A DNA stretch of 64,000 nucleotides from Himantopus leucocephalus (Eukaryota; Chordata; Aves; Charadriiformes; Recurvirostridae): assembly GCA_003993805.1 (NCBI GenBank), contig RSEF01000001.1, positions 178,806,023 through 178,870,022 of the forward strand, read 5' to 3'. Numbering within the stretch: the first letter of the stretch is position 1; every line of letters begins with the position of its first letter. The position numbers were made by a program, and so were the translations under genes. The notes beneath the pieces are model-generated. The model worked only from the letters and a program-made list of their open reading frames with translations, ran no database searches and was not told the DNA's origin. This document shows positions 25,270 to 36,670 of this stretch, one piece after another.

Positions 25270-28200
25270 CAGAAAACAAAATCTTTGAATCTTGAGCCGG
25301 GGCTTTTGGAATTCTTATTGAGGCTCATCTCTACGATCAGTTAGTTTTAAAAAGCTTAGTCCTGTAGATCTTCCTAATGTCTGTCTTCAGTGTTAATGGA
25401 ATGAAAAGTGCCTGGCTGCTTCAAGGTAGTGTAAGTACTCCAAGAAAATAACTTTATGTAGGTGGGTCAGTGGATTTGAGTCATAAGTAAGAAAGGTCGA
25501 TGGATGCAGACAATTTTTTTTAGTGTACGTATATGTATACCATCATAATCTGGTGTGATCTTACTTTTTCTTGTTTGTCATAGCTCTGTTTACTGTACTA
25601 TCATTTATTCCTTGTGATTTTTATCCATTTGCAGGAATTTTAGTTTTTCCTTTCCTGTGTCATCCCTCTCTTGGTAGGTTTCTTGATTTCTCTGTCTTCA
25701 GGTATTCCTCCTTCTAAAACAGAAGCTATTTTAAAAGCAACAGCAAAATTGAGGACGGTTTAGCAGGTTGTAACTGGTATTAGGACACTTTCTCAAGAAG
25801 TTGTATCTAGTTCTCAGCTGTCCAAATTAGGATGAACCTTTCCAAAGACTGACTATGCTACCTTTTTGCTTTCATAATTATTATGTTAAAACAATTAATG
25901 GCATTGGAAATACACGTTAAAATATTCATTAAAATTAAGCATGTGTTCCGTTCATATTGAGAGTAACACTTCAGTCACTGGCTATAGCTGTTTCTTGAAC
26001 AAGCCACTAAATTTTTGCTATTGCTACAACTCTGGTCTATATATGTCTGCATGTTCTAAGAAGACACATGGTTTGTTTATGGCATTGTCTAAATTTCTTC
26101 AGTGTGGCTTTTGGTTATCCCAAATACAGAAACTCTCAGAATAGTGCTTAGGTCTGCTTCTTCTCACACTATATGCTCTGCTTCTTGCAAAGATGTTTCT
26201 GTTTGTGCTTTTTACTCTTGGTGTATGAATTTCACTTAACCCCTGCATGTATCTTTGTAGTTTGCTTGCTCAGTCTGCTATATCGCTTTATTTTCTTGTC
26301 AGAGCTTGTAATCTAAAATATAGATGTGCTTGGGTAACTGAAGTCCACACTTTCCCTAGGTCTGATGGAGAATTCTGACAGTTTTTTTCTGTTTGTTGGT
26401 TTCTGATTCACATTACAGTCTGGTCCCAAATTAGAGATTTCATGGTCTTCCAAAAGCATGTTTCTGACTGAACAGTCATTTCTTTAATAAAGCCTTCAAA
26501 AAATTCTCCCTTGGATTTCTCATATGAATCTAGTAACTTTCAAAAGCAGCTTTCCCTAAAACATGATACTCTTCAAATAGAGTACCCTCTTCTTCCTCAT
26601 GAGCAATTGAAGTTGAATGCTTCAGATAGATAGTTGCATTTTTGTTGTTGTTTTTGATGTAAAATTGTACTATTCCCTTGATCCTTGGGGTATTTTTTGT
26701 TTGGGTTGAGTGGTTTTAGTGGTTGTTTTTTTTTTTTTTTCTTGTTGTTCCATTCACCTTTATATAGGTATCACACTAATAAAACTAGATTCTTATTTGA
26801 ATCTCTCTTGTTGTAATATCTTCTAGGAGAATTCTAGTTAGACCAGGTTCCTGAACTACTGTCTTCTCATCCCTCTCCCCTTTTTCAATTTTTCCCTCCT
26901 CTGTTACAGTACACACCCTTCAGATCCTTGTGTTTCTTCCTTTTCTTATGTTACCACAGAGAACTTTTTTGGAAGGAACTGAGGAGACAGAATTTTGGCA
27001 GGCTTTTGGGGGTGGGAAGAGGGAGGTGGAAGGTGGTTTCTTTGTTTGCTCAACCCTGTGGGGTTAGAAGGTGAGAAACACATCTTCGTCTGTTAACTCT
27101 GCCTCTGCGAATGACTTCACTAGTCACAATACAACATGCTGAAATATGCTGTGCCTAGAATTAGCTCAGTATAGATGTCCCTTCCTTAGGGATCCACTAG
27201 CCTAGTGATTATAGCATTCTTCCAAATATGAAATACTGAAGGACACTGAAATTCACTCTGATTCAAATCTTCAGTTTTAACCAAGAGCTTATATTTCTTG
27301 TATTTCTTCAAATAAGTGAATAAAGAGGCTGTGGAAGTTTGTTTTGGCTTATATCTTTTTTTTTTCTTAATTATTTTTTTAATCTCCTGCCCTCTCCCAT
27401 CTCAGGCATGGCTATACATTTAAATAGTCCATGAAAAAATAGAACAAATTCAGCAAGAACTCAGAGAAAAAAAACCAAACAAACATGAAGAGAACCTTTC
27501 ATTTAAGGTGACCAGAACAATTTCCTGGGAAGTGGAAGATGTGGCATAGGATGCAGATGATCGGTTCTCAAGTTCATCGACAGAGAGAATGAGCATTAAA
27601 CTAACCTTGTGAAGCTGTACCAGTTTCTTTGTATGCTGCTACAAATGACTGGATAACAAAACATTATTTTTGAGTTGAGAACATACTTCCCCCTCCAGAG
27701 GTGAGAGAACCTTAAAAATCATCCTCACCTAATGTGAATGGACTTTATTCTTGCGCGGCTTCTAAACTATAGAGCCACATAGCTCTGCTTGGACTCCTCT
27801 GTGTGAGTGTGTGCATGCATGTGATAGAGGGAAGTAAATGAAAGATCCTATCTGTTTCTCCCAGTACTTGGTCCCTTGATTGGGCCTAATAAGTCACACA
27901 GGTCAATCTAGTTGTATTACCTAGGACTTCCTTCCCAATGTAGAGGAACTTCTCCTCAGTGAGCCTAAGCTGGTAGTGAAGAGAGAGAAAACACTTTCCC
28001 AGCATGGGTTTTAACGTTAATGTGTTATTAAATGTGACAGCAGTCATATCAGGGACGATCTGTACCCTGTTTGCTTTATAAAACAAGCTAGCAAAGAAGA
28101 TGAATATGGAATAGTGGAGTTATGCTCCATGTTAGAGACAAAGAAATAGAAGAAAACTCTGACTCAAGAAAACTAAGATGTTAGAAAGTAGCTCGTTGCT

Positions 28201-29909
28201 GTGCATTCAGAGTGCTAGCTTTGAAATGCATCTCCTGCAGAGCGAAGGTGACTTTGCGGAGGCTTTCCTGATGTCCTTTGAGAGATCATGTACCACACTG
28301 GCTATGAGAACACCCACAGGTTTTTTTTCCCTAATTTTTCCAACTAAAGAAAAGATATCCTGATAATCTATCTACAGCAGATGCTACATGTTATAAACAG
28401 TTCATGCATCCTGCACCTGTAGATGTCAATTTACGCTAAACCATAAGATCTGAGATTTCAAAGTCTCCAGAAGTGATACCTCTATATAAACCTTGCTAAA
28501 ACTTACAGAAAATGTAAATAAAATGAAAGCAGGTAAAACATACAACAGCAATGGGACTTGGATTAATTTATAGCGAATGGTGGTCTGAGGGAAATTCATC
28601 AAAACTGTGTAGGCACAGCATCTGATTCTTCTAAACACAAGTGAGCAAAGCTGCTTGTAGCACAAGAATTTTGCGGAGAAGAGAATTAAATAGACTCCTA
28701 ATTCTGAGTTAGAAGAATGGGATTGGAAGGGAGAGAAAGGATTGAGGAAGCCAGTTGGGTAAGATCCATTCCCTGTCTTATCAGATCAGTCACGAGCCTC
28801 CAGAACAAAGACCAAATTCCCAATGTACTATAAGCATGTTACTAAACTGCATGAGAAACTGCAGTACATCATAACAGAATTGGCAAAATCCATACCTTCA
28901 GATGCAGAGTCTAGCACGGGAAGCAGTAGAGATGGAGAACGTCCCACAAGTAATGGCCAAGTAGGCTTTGTCCAAATGTTTTGAAAGATGTTAAAATCTA
29001 ACTAAAATAATAAATTGTGGGTTGCATGCTTGCTTCTTGGTTTAACCGCCTACTCTATGATCCTAGAACTATCAGGAACAGTACTTGTTCTCAGGACCAG
29101 GTGAAATAGGAAGGTCCTTTTGGCTGTCCTACTGATACATACTAGTAAGAAAATAATCTGTCAAGTGCCTAATTTAGTAGTTCTTAGTAATTATAAGTCT
29201 ATGGGGAGCGGGGAAAATAAATAAAATCCCACAGGGAATAACATGGCTGGTGCAGCAACAGGTACATGCATAAACCTCGGACTTTAGTAAATGCAAGGTG
29301 TGCAGAAAGTCTCTCGTGTTTGAACTTACGTCTGAGAAAGTTCACTGAGCTGTTAATTTAACTGAACTCTGGGACTCTGAACTTTAAAAACACCACAAGG
29401 CTTTAAAGGGCTTAATTTAATTTACAGTTGCTCAAGAAAACTGTTTTAAATAACTTACAGTTACTAAAACTATATCCATGGATAACTGTGAGAGTTTTTA
29501 AGCAGTTAGTTACGCCCTAAATTACTTTTTTTTTTTCTATGATCACATCTTCAGTTTCCTAGCTAGACTTTCAAAGCTTTCACTGACAACAAAATTGTCC
29601 TAAATATATCCCTGGCATCCTGCTCTGAGTCTGGAATTTGAATTTAAAATTGACCTGTTTTATCCATTTGAGAAGTTTCAATAATGTGATTTCGGCCTTG
29701 TGTAAAAACGCAGTAGAAATGAAAACATAATCTCATCCCATTTTTCTTTTTGGGATACACAAGATTATGGTTTGCAGATCAGCATGTCTGAATGGCCAGG
29801 GGTTTCCTTCTGCCAAGCCAATTTAGTTTCCAATAGAGTTCAGGTGTTCCATGCCTCGTAAAGGATGCAGGATTTATGGTTCCCATGTATATTGCGTCAT
29901 TTCTGGCAG

Positions 29910-29960
29910 AAGACTGGTCTTGATGACTCAAGTGGATTTTTCCAGTCCTGTGTTTCTATG
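29910..29960 (+). mobile_element. Possible CR1 3' tail relic
   Basis: The phrase ggtcttgatgactcaag ... ttccagtcctgtgtttctatgg resembles the CR1 3' tail on the plus strand. It is short and diverged, so this is a weak call. Confidence 0.3.
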
Positions 29961-32875
29961 GTAGGACTTTTCAATGGGATTGCATCTTAGTTTATATTTT
30001 ATTTCCTCATCCTATGTGACAATCCAATAAACATTATTCCATATGTTATCTTCGAGAGGACTTGAGATTTCCAAGTTTCAGCCCAGTTCCAGTCCAAGGT
30101 CTGGTTTCAAAGCTTACTGGCATATGTAGATTTGAATGTCAAACCACACTATATCTTCCTTTTAACCTAGACAGTATTTTCAAAGCAATAATATCTTACA
30201 AAACATTGCTAATATGTCTTCTTTGTGGGTTTCTAATACCTATTTTTTTTCTTTGAAATTTTTCCACTTCATTCACATACTACAGTGCTGTTGGTTAAAA
30301 TGTTCTGGGTAACTTTTCTTGCTCATCAGAGTGATTGCAGATTATGACCTGGTAATATTTCTTCAACTGTGTTTGACTTCATGTAATGCATGGCGGGTTT
30401 AAACAAAAATATGTAGGAAAAGTCTGAATTTCTATGTAAGGGGAAATCTGGTGGAACACTGTTAAATAATTAATTGCTACAATCTTGAAAGGAAAAAGTT
30501 ACTCATGAATACCACATTTACTTGAATATGTACCTATTTTTATTTATTCCAATGCCAGTCACATCACCGTGGCAGAAGACAAATGTTGGTGTTTTCTTTG
30601 TTGATCCCCCCACTGTACCTAAAAGAAGTCATGAGCTTAACTTCAAGAGCTAATATCTATGGTTCAGTATTACAAAATGCTGGAGCTGTAAGCTGTTACT
30701 TTGCACTTTTTGTTCGTGTGTGTGTGTATACCAAGTGAGTTTCAAAGAAAGAATTTAAGGAAGACAACAGTTTGGCTAAGGTAGAGTTAAAGTCTGAGCA
30801 TTAACGCAATAGAAAGTATAAAGACAAAAGTGGGTGAAGGGGTACACAGAGGGACCTCTTGGTTAGCAAGCTCTTTGGGATTTGTGACAGCTGGCATAAG
30901 AAATAAAGTGGGGTGGGGTTTTTTTGTTTGTTTTCCTTTAGCATGTCTCTACAATTAAGGTTGGGAAAACCTGACTTGCACAAACATGACAAAGCAAATA
31001 AATTTGGAGAGTTGAATTTGTTAATTTTCTTAAAAAACATATTGTTTTTTGAATAGGTCATCTTTGTTTTCCTTCATTTGTGCTGTATATAGAAACTAAA
31101 CGTGTGTAAGCATAAGTTGGTGTCGCTATTTGACCTGGAAAACAGTTGGATAGAGAGGAACAAGCATCTCCATTGTAGGAACAGAGAAGAAGGCCTTGTC
31201 TCTAATAGGGAGGCCTGTCCCGTGCTTTTTATCATTAAAGAACTCTCTATAATTGAGAAGTACAGGACAAGAATTATGTTGTAAAGTTTTGTAGGTTGTG
31301 GTGGTTTGGGGTTTTTTTGTTTGGTTGGTGTTTTTTTTTTCCCAATAATAATGAAGTCTCAAAATAAATACTAACAACTTAAAGATATATGTACATTATG
31401 GAGTAAAAATAACAAAATAGACTTTAGCTTTGTTGGAACTATGGGATGAAGAATCTAACTAATCACATTAACAGCTTCAGAACACATCCTGACAGTGACA
31501 GAAGCTGAGATATTTTTTCCCCATTATTACTGGTTTAAGTTCTATTTGTGGAGAGTATGTGATGGTAAGAGCTAGTTGCTTCAGGTGAAGAAAGAACTCT
31601 AACATCACCTGATCATAGTAAATTGCAAGTTTTATTGCAGAAGTACTGAATTCTGTGGTTTATAACTCCCTGGTTGCAATTTGATATAACTGTCTAGTTT
31701 ACATATTTGGAAGTTATCTTATTCCAGACTCCCTGCTTGCTTGTGAAGAAATTACTATATCAGTTTATATCATATTTTGAAAGCTTAAAAAAACACGGCC
31801 TAGAAATATAATTCAAAAGTACAAGGGTTAGCTTATGAAATCATGGAACTTTCCCCCTTATGCCCATTCATGCAGGGTACTGGGGCTTTCTAATTACCTG
31901 GTGGAAATTCTTGTTCTGCTGTGCTGAAACTAACGTGACCAGTGATAGTGAACAAGACAGAGTGCCAGACTCTGATTCTGGATGACTTCTGAACAACTTG
32001 TTCTGCTAAAACTTATTTATAAAGGTGCCAAGTGAATGAACGCAACTGCTGGAAACCCCACCTTAAAGTAAAAGGGAGAGGCTGACTGGCAAAGCGCTTC
32101 ATTCTGTAACAGCAAGCAGATGTTAGCAAACAGGGAAAGAGTTGAGTATTGTCAGAAGTAAGACACATTCTGGTTGCAAAGCACTTCATAGTAGCTTGCA
32201 GTCGACTGAGTTTGTTTTGATGGTATAATAAATCCATCTTTCAAACATGTACTGCTAGATCAAAAACTCGGCAGCTACATAAAGCAAAGGGCTAATCTGA
32301 TGCAAACAGAGACTCCAAAAGTATACTACCACTTTTTTTTTTTAACACACAACCAAAATAACCAAATTTGTACCTATAATAATGTTATGCTAACTACAGA
32401 AGTATAGTCAATATCACGTGTAGCATAAGGCTGGTCCGGATGAAATGTGTACTCCTGGATGTTCTTCCATGGCACAGTACTGGTATTATTGCTCAGAATC
32501 TAACTCAGAGAAAGAATATGAGTACCACAGTCATATTAAAAAAAGGAAAAATAAGAGGTGGCTTCCTCCGAGGACCAAACAAGAAATGAAAATATGTCTG
32601 TGAATGAGGACTGAACATCCAGCTCCCAATTGGTGTCATTAACTGCCTCACAAGTTGGAGACTACTTTGTGTTTTGAGTGAAGAGAAAGAGCTTGGAGGT
32701 GGCCTATAAGAAGGTCCAGAGTTATTCTTGCTTGGCAACTCCTAATTACATTGCCAACCACTATTGCTCATCACAGGCTGAAGCTTATGGAAGGTGGACT
32801 CTGCTCTGTGGACACTTAGCAAGATTCACCCAAAAAGCAAGACAACTTGCGGTAAAAAGAGATGCGGAGTAGCAG

Positions 32876-33082
32876 TTGCAGCTTGCAAAGAATAACGCTC
32901 TTCACGTTGTGTGTGGCTCTGTACAACACAAGCCCAGACAAATTCCAGAGTTTGGAGCAATATGCAAGAATTGCAATAAATTGCATCACTTTCGTAAAAG
33001 TTTGCCAGCACTGAGCTTTTATGGCACACGCATGAAGATGGCTACTACAGCATTAGTGCAGAAGAATAATTTTGAGATGTGA
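32876..33082 (+). pseudogene. Frame with a damaged zinc-knuckle-like motif
   Basis: A 68-codon plus-strand frame contains GAICKNCNKLHHFRKSLP (window about 32960-33015). Its spacing is C-x2-C-x4-H-x4-, as in CCHC zinc knuckles, but Leu stands where the last Cys should be. The frame just upstream (32678-32872) is also open and ends in a single TAG. CCHC knuckles of this type occur in retroelement nucleocapsid or Gag proteins and in domesticated derivatives. This may be a decayed retroelement fragment or processed pseudogene, but the homology is not shown here. Confidence 0.3.
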
Positions 33083-33546
33083 CAGATAATGTTACACCAG
33101 AAGATAGCCCATTTGTCCGACAGCGTGTGTTTGGTGAAGGAAAAACTACTGTTTGGATATAAAGTAGCAGCTTACAACAAAATACAAAAGTGAGCTAAAA
33201 GGTGGGTTTTTTGGTTGTTTTTTTTTTCCTGGTTCTTGCCTGTAGGAATGATTTAGGTAATTGCTAAAAGAGGAGCTAGAAAGTCTTATTACTCTGATTC
33301 TCAGAGGGAATTCAATTTGGAGGTGGTTAGCACCATAAGATGCAGCGCTTGTTTTCTTGTGGCTCCTTTTATCACTGCTGGGTTATTCTTTGCTTTTTCT
33401 TTTCAATTATAAGAATTATAATTGAAAGTTTTTTATGTAGTTAGTATTTTAAATACTTCTTGGCGATGCAATGAGGCTGCAAGGGCTCTCCCCACTCAAA
33501 CCAGGAGTTTCTTCATCTTGTGCAACTACAGTTGGACACCTATCAA

Positions 33547-34402
33547 AGAACCATGGAATGGTTAGAGTTGGAAGGGACCTTAAAGATCACCTAGTTCCAA
33601 CCCCCCTGCCATGGGGAAGGACACCTCCCACTAGACCAGGTTGCTCAAAGCCCCATCCAGCCTGGCCTTGAACACTTCCAGGGATGGAGCATCCACAACT
33701 TCCCTGGGCAACCCGTTGCAGTGTCTCACCACCCTCAGAGTAAAGAATTGCTTCTTAATATCTGTTCTAAATGTACCATCTTCCAGTTTAAAACTCTTAC
33801 TCCTCATCTTATCGCTATGCTCCTAACAAAGAGTACATCTCCACCTCTCACGTAGGGCCCCTTTAGTTACTGGAAGGCTGCTCTAAGGTCTCCCAGGATC
33901 CTTCTCTTCTCCAGGCTGAACAGCCCCAACTCTCTCAGCCTGTCTTCATAGGAGAGGGGCAGAATCACCTCCCTTGACCTGCTGGCTATGATTCTTCTGA
34001 TGCAGCCCAGGATGCAGTTGGCTTTCTGGGCTGCAAGCGCGCATTGCCGGCTCATGTTGAGCTTCTCATCAACCAACACCCCCAAGTCCTCCTCCTCAGG
34101 GCTGCTCTCGATGCATTCTCTGCCCAGCCTGCATTTGTGCATGGGACTGCCCCAGCCCGCATGCACGACCTTGCGCTTGGCCTTGTCGAACTTCATGAGG
34201 TTTGCACAGGCCCACCTCTCCAGCCTGTCCACAGGTCCCTCTGGATGGCATCCCTTCCCTCCAGTGTGTCAACCGTTCCACACAGCTTGGTGTCGTGGAC
34301 AAACTTGCTGAGGGGGCACTCGATACCACTATCCATGTCGCCGACAAAGACGCTGAACAGCACCAGCTGCAGTACCGACCCCTGAGGAACACCACTCATC
34401 AT
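33547..34402 (-). mobile_element. CR1 LINE copy next to the CpG island
   Basis: This minus-strand, 5'-truncated CR1 has its 3' end at about 33547 (reverse of tccaactctaaccattccat). It reaches about 34402, less than 100 bases from the CpG island. A 121-codon minus frame (33867-34232) is intact and contains [24 protein letters not shown] and [14 protein letters not shown]. Upstream of it, [12 protein letters not shown] and SKFVHDTKL are readable. The latter is the FADD active-site box changed to FVHD (34292-34303), so the enzyme would be dead even if the frame were complete. The short distance from the promoter is notable. Confidence 0.93.
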
Positions 34403-34624
34403 CTAAATACAACAAGACAGACACACACCCTCAACAGGGTATAACCCAAACCTACAGGCCCCACAAAGCCCGACCGCAGGCGGGAATGACTTCGGGGTTC
34501 TCCGCAGGTACCTGCGGGCCCCGGGAGCCCCCGGCAGCCCCTCGCAGCAGGTGCGGGCGGACGCCCGCCCGCTCGGCCCCGGATTTCCCGGGGGGTGGTG
34601 GTGGTGGTGAGGCGGGGCCGGGCG

Positions 34625-34634
34625 GCGCATGCGC
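34625..34634. promoter_or_regulatory. NRF1-type palindromic site
   Basis: The ten bases GCGCATGCGC form a perfect palindrome and match the core of the NRF1 (nuclear respiratory factor 1) binding motif. The site lies about 500 bases upstream of the start codon inside the CpG island, a usual position for NRF1 in housekeeping promoters. Occupancy is inferred from sequence only. Confidence 0.65.
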
Positions 34635-35104
34635 CCGCCGGCCGGGCTTGGCGGCGGGAGGGAGGCGGAGCCGGGGCGGCTGTGCGGAGAGAGGGCGGTG
34701 GCGCTGCCGCCGCCGCTGAGGAGAAACTCCGGAGGGGAAACGGCAACCGCCGGCCTCCGCCCCCGTAGCGGGAAGAGGGGAACGCATAGCCGGCCCTCCA
34801 TCCCCCCCCTCCCCTCCCGCCCCGAGGCACACGGTCCTGCCCAGAGCTCGGCGCGCCCGCCGGCGGGAGGGAGCGGCGGCCGGCCGGCGCTGCGCCCTGG
34901 GGCGGAGGGCAAGCGGGTAGCCGGGGCCTGTAGCCGCCGGTTGAGGGGAGGAGAGGGGTGTTCCCGCACCCCCGGCTGCAGCCCGGGTGGATGAGCAGCC
35001 TCCGGGGTGGCGGCGGCGGCTTTTGCGGCCTCCCCATGGCTGGGCCCCGGCGGTGAAGGCAGCGGGAGCCGCCTGTGTCCGCGTCGCGCCGGGAGGCAGC
35101 GCAG

Positions 35105-35117
35105 CCACCAGGGGGCG
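35105..35117 (+). promoter_or_regulatory. CTCF-type motif just upstream of the start codon
   Basis: The sequence CCACCAGGGGGCG is a close match to the core CTCF motif. It ends 13 bases before the start codon, so it lies in the presumed 5' UTR or core promoter. Binding is an inference; GC-rich promoters produce some chance matches. Confidence 0.55.
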
Positions 35118-35130
35118 GGCGGGGAGGGGG

Positions 35131-35444
35131 ATGAGCTCCGCAGCCGCCGCCGCCGCCTCCTCCTCCTCCTCCTCCTCCTCTGCGGGAGCCGCCGTCGCCG
35201 CCTGCACCGGGGCCGAGGGCGGCTTCTTCTTCTTTTCCAGCGGCTCCCGTTCGGCGGGGCCCATGGGGCCCGAAGAGGGCTCGTCCGGTGGGCTGGGAGC
35301 CCTGCCCGGCGCCCTGGCGCCGCCGCCGCTGGGCTGCCGGAGCCGCTACCAGCTGCTGCTCTCCGGGAAGGCCCTGGCCGACAGATACCGGAAGATTTAC
35401 ACGGCGGCGCTGAGCGACCGGGAGCTGGGGAGCCACCCGGGCAG
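35131..35444 (+). CDS. Coding exon 1 of an unidentified CpG-island gene
   Basis: This exon gives 104 complete codons plus two bases of codon 105. Residues 1-31 are rich in Ala and Ser (Ala 4-9, Ser 10-17). Residues 32-35 are four Phe, and 36-69 form a Gly/Pro/Ala-rich linker. Residues 70-99 are non-repetitive, include LLLSGKALADRYRKIYTAAL, and look like a conserved amphipathic segment. I chose the ATG at 35131 because it is the first in-frame ATG and has G at -3; the upstream open frame has no earlier ATG. An in-frame ATG at 35263 (residue 45, G at +4) could serve as a second start. The exon ends in AG followed by gtaacg, a good donor. Without splicing, a TAA follows at once. The phase fits the exon at 61385 exactly. 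No signal peptide or membrane segment is visible. I do not recognise the protein with confidence; low-complexity N-termini of this kind are common in nuclear regulators. That the exon is real is well supported by the CpG island, open frame, donor and phase match; function is unknown. Confidence 0.82.
35156..35180 (+). repeat. Trinucleotide (TCC)n tract coding for Ser
   Basis: A run of TCC codons inside exon 1 encodes the Ser run at residues 10-17, after a GCC-rich Ala run. Such tracts often vary in length between individuals and species. Confidence 0.8.
35224..35240 (+). other. Possible internal 3' splice acceptor in the Phe codon run
   Basis: The codons for the four-Phe run form an uninterrupted pyrimidine tract ending in CCAG, which matches a 3' splice acceptor. 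Donor-like CAG|GTACCT and CAG|GTGCGG lie upstream at 34505-34510 and 34548-34556. A transcript using them would drop residues 1-36 and could start at the in-frame ATG at 35263. There is no evidence of use. Confidence 0.35.
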
Positions 35445-35683
35445 GTAACGTGCGCCGAGCTCCCTCCCGGGCGAGACGGGCAGCCCCGGTGGGCGCCGTC
35501 ACCCCTCCTTCGCTCTCTCCCTCCCATCGCCGGCTGGGAGCGGCCCTTCCCCCGGCCGCTCCCCCCGTCCCCGGGCCCCGTGCATGCACCTTCTTCCCGG
35601 CGGCGGCACGCCTCCCCCCCCGCCCGGCCGCCGCCCTCCTCATCCTCCCTCCTCGGCCCCGTCCCCCCTTGTCAGGCAGCGCC

Positions 35684-35684
35684 N
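35684..35684. other. Single-base assembly gap in the CpG island
   Basis: An N lies between two gcc triplets in very GC-rich intron sequence 240 bases after exon 1. Some GC-rich sequence could be missing here. Confidence 0.9.
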
Positions 35685-35921
35685 GCCGTGTGGCCCCCGC
35701 CGGGCCCCCGGGGGACGGAGGGGGCGGTGATGTAACCCGGCGGCTGCCCAGGTGCCGCCCGGGCCCTGCCGCTAGCTTGGCCGGCGTTACCGTGCAGATG
35801 GCGCTGCCACCTCCCCCTTCCCGGGGCCCGGGGGGAGTTACCTGTCCCCGCTCCCCCTCCCCCAGCGCGGAGGCCGGGGGCTCCGTCACGCCCTTGCGGC
35901 GGAGGGTAGCGGGGTAAAGCC

Positions 35922-35943
35922 GGGGCGGGGTGGGGGGGCAGGG
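35922..35943 (+). other. G-quadruplex-type motif at the start of intron 1
   Basis: Four G tracts of 4, 4, 7 and 3 bases are separated by loops of one or two bases. This meets the usual pattern for a stable G-quadruplex on the non-template strand. It lies about 480 bases after the exon 1 donor, within the CpG island. Confidence 0.5.
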
Positions 35944-36670
35944 ATGGAGCTTTTCTTCACGGTGTCCATGTTGAGACCTCGGGCGGACCTCGATCCGCCC
36001 GGGGCCTGTCGTGCCACTGAAACGGGCAGAGAACCCGGCGGTCTCCACCGCGACACGCCGCGCTGCGGGGCACCCGCGGATCCCGCTGGCGGGGTCGTCG
36101 GAGCGAGGGACCTCGGTGCTTTTGGCCTGCCTTCAGCCGCCCTGCCTTGTTTCCCCCTCCGCCTTCGGTAATCTCCGCCGCCTCGGCGTCTGGAGGGAGG
36201 CTGCCTCCTAGGCAGGGCTTGCCGGGTGGGGGTGGGTTCCTGATCCCCCGCCCCCGGGGGACGGTGCCCCTCGGGGCCGCCTTTCCCGCCGGCCGGCCCC
36301 GGGGCTCGGCAGGGTGCCTGTTGCTCCTTGCCGCTTTTCGCCCGGGGCGCCTCGCCACCCTTCCCCCCCGCCCCGAGCCTGGGTGCCCGCAGGCCGCCTG
36401 ACAGACGGGGCGGGGGGGAGGCTGCGGGCTGAGGCGATGAGGGGCGGCGGGGGAGGGAAGGAGGGGCGGCGGGCGGCGCGCATTATTCCCCCCCCCCCCC
36501 GCCCGCCCCGGCCCGGTCAGCCCCCTCCCGCCGGCGGAGGGGAGGGCGGGTTGCCCGGCCGGATCCCCGGCCCGGCGGCTGTTGTGTGTGAGGGGGGCGA
36601 AGGGCGGGCTCCCCCCGTGGCGTGCCCGGGCGCTCCCCCATTGTTTCCCTCCGGAGGTCGCCGAGGATGC

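Larger units (their letters stand above)
24698..33546. other. AT-rich intergenic sequence, no gene seen
   Basis: Frames are short and without strong motifs. The region contains a G homopolymer with a gap (25247-25269), a TG microsatellite near 30716, a possible CR1 tail near 29910, and a plus-strand frame with a zinc-knuckle-like motif (32876-33082), each listed separately. Confidence 0.5.
34460..36670 (+). promoter_or_regulatory. CpG island promoter of the gene
   Basis: Base composition changes sharply from AT-rich flanks to very GC-rich sequence with dense CG dinucleotides and repeated GC boxes (for example near 34669, 34900, 35112 and 36408). The first coding exon lies in the middle. I saw no TATA box at a plausible place, so this looks like a dispersed-start CpG-island promoter. 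The transcription start cannot be fixed from sequence. Long open frames on both strands here (up to 549 codons on the minus strand) result from the scarcity of AT-rich stop codons. Confidence 0.9.

Noticed and set aside
35007..35735. 242-codon plus-strand frame overlapping exon 1
   Set aside because: It is a different frame from the one with the good donor and phase-matched second exon. It is Arg/Pro-rich, crosses the N at 35684 and has no splice support.
35795..35806. YY1-like cagatggcgctg in intron 1
   Set aside because: Only a partial match to the YY1 motif, and GC-rich sequence gives such matches by chance.
34399..36048. 549-codon open frame on the minus strand (and others of 374 and 270 codons)
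   Set aside because: It lies entirely opposite the CpG island and the tail of a CR1. Its Gly/Pro/Arg-rich composition reflects GC-rich DNA lacking stop codons, and it crosses an N and repeat sequence.
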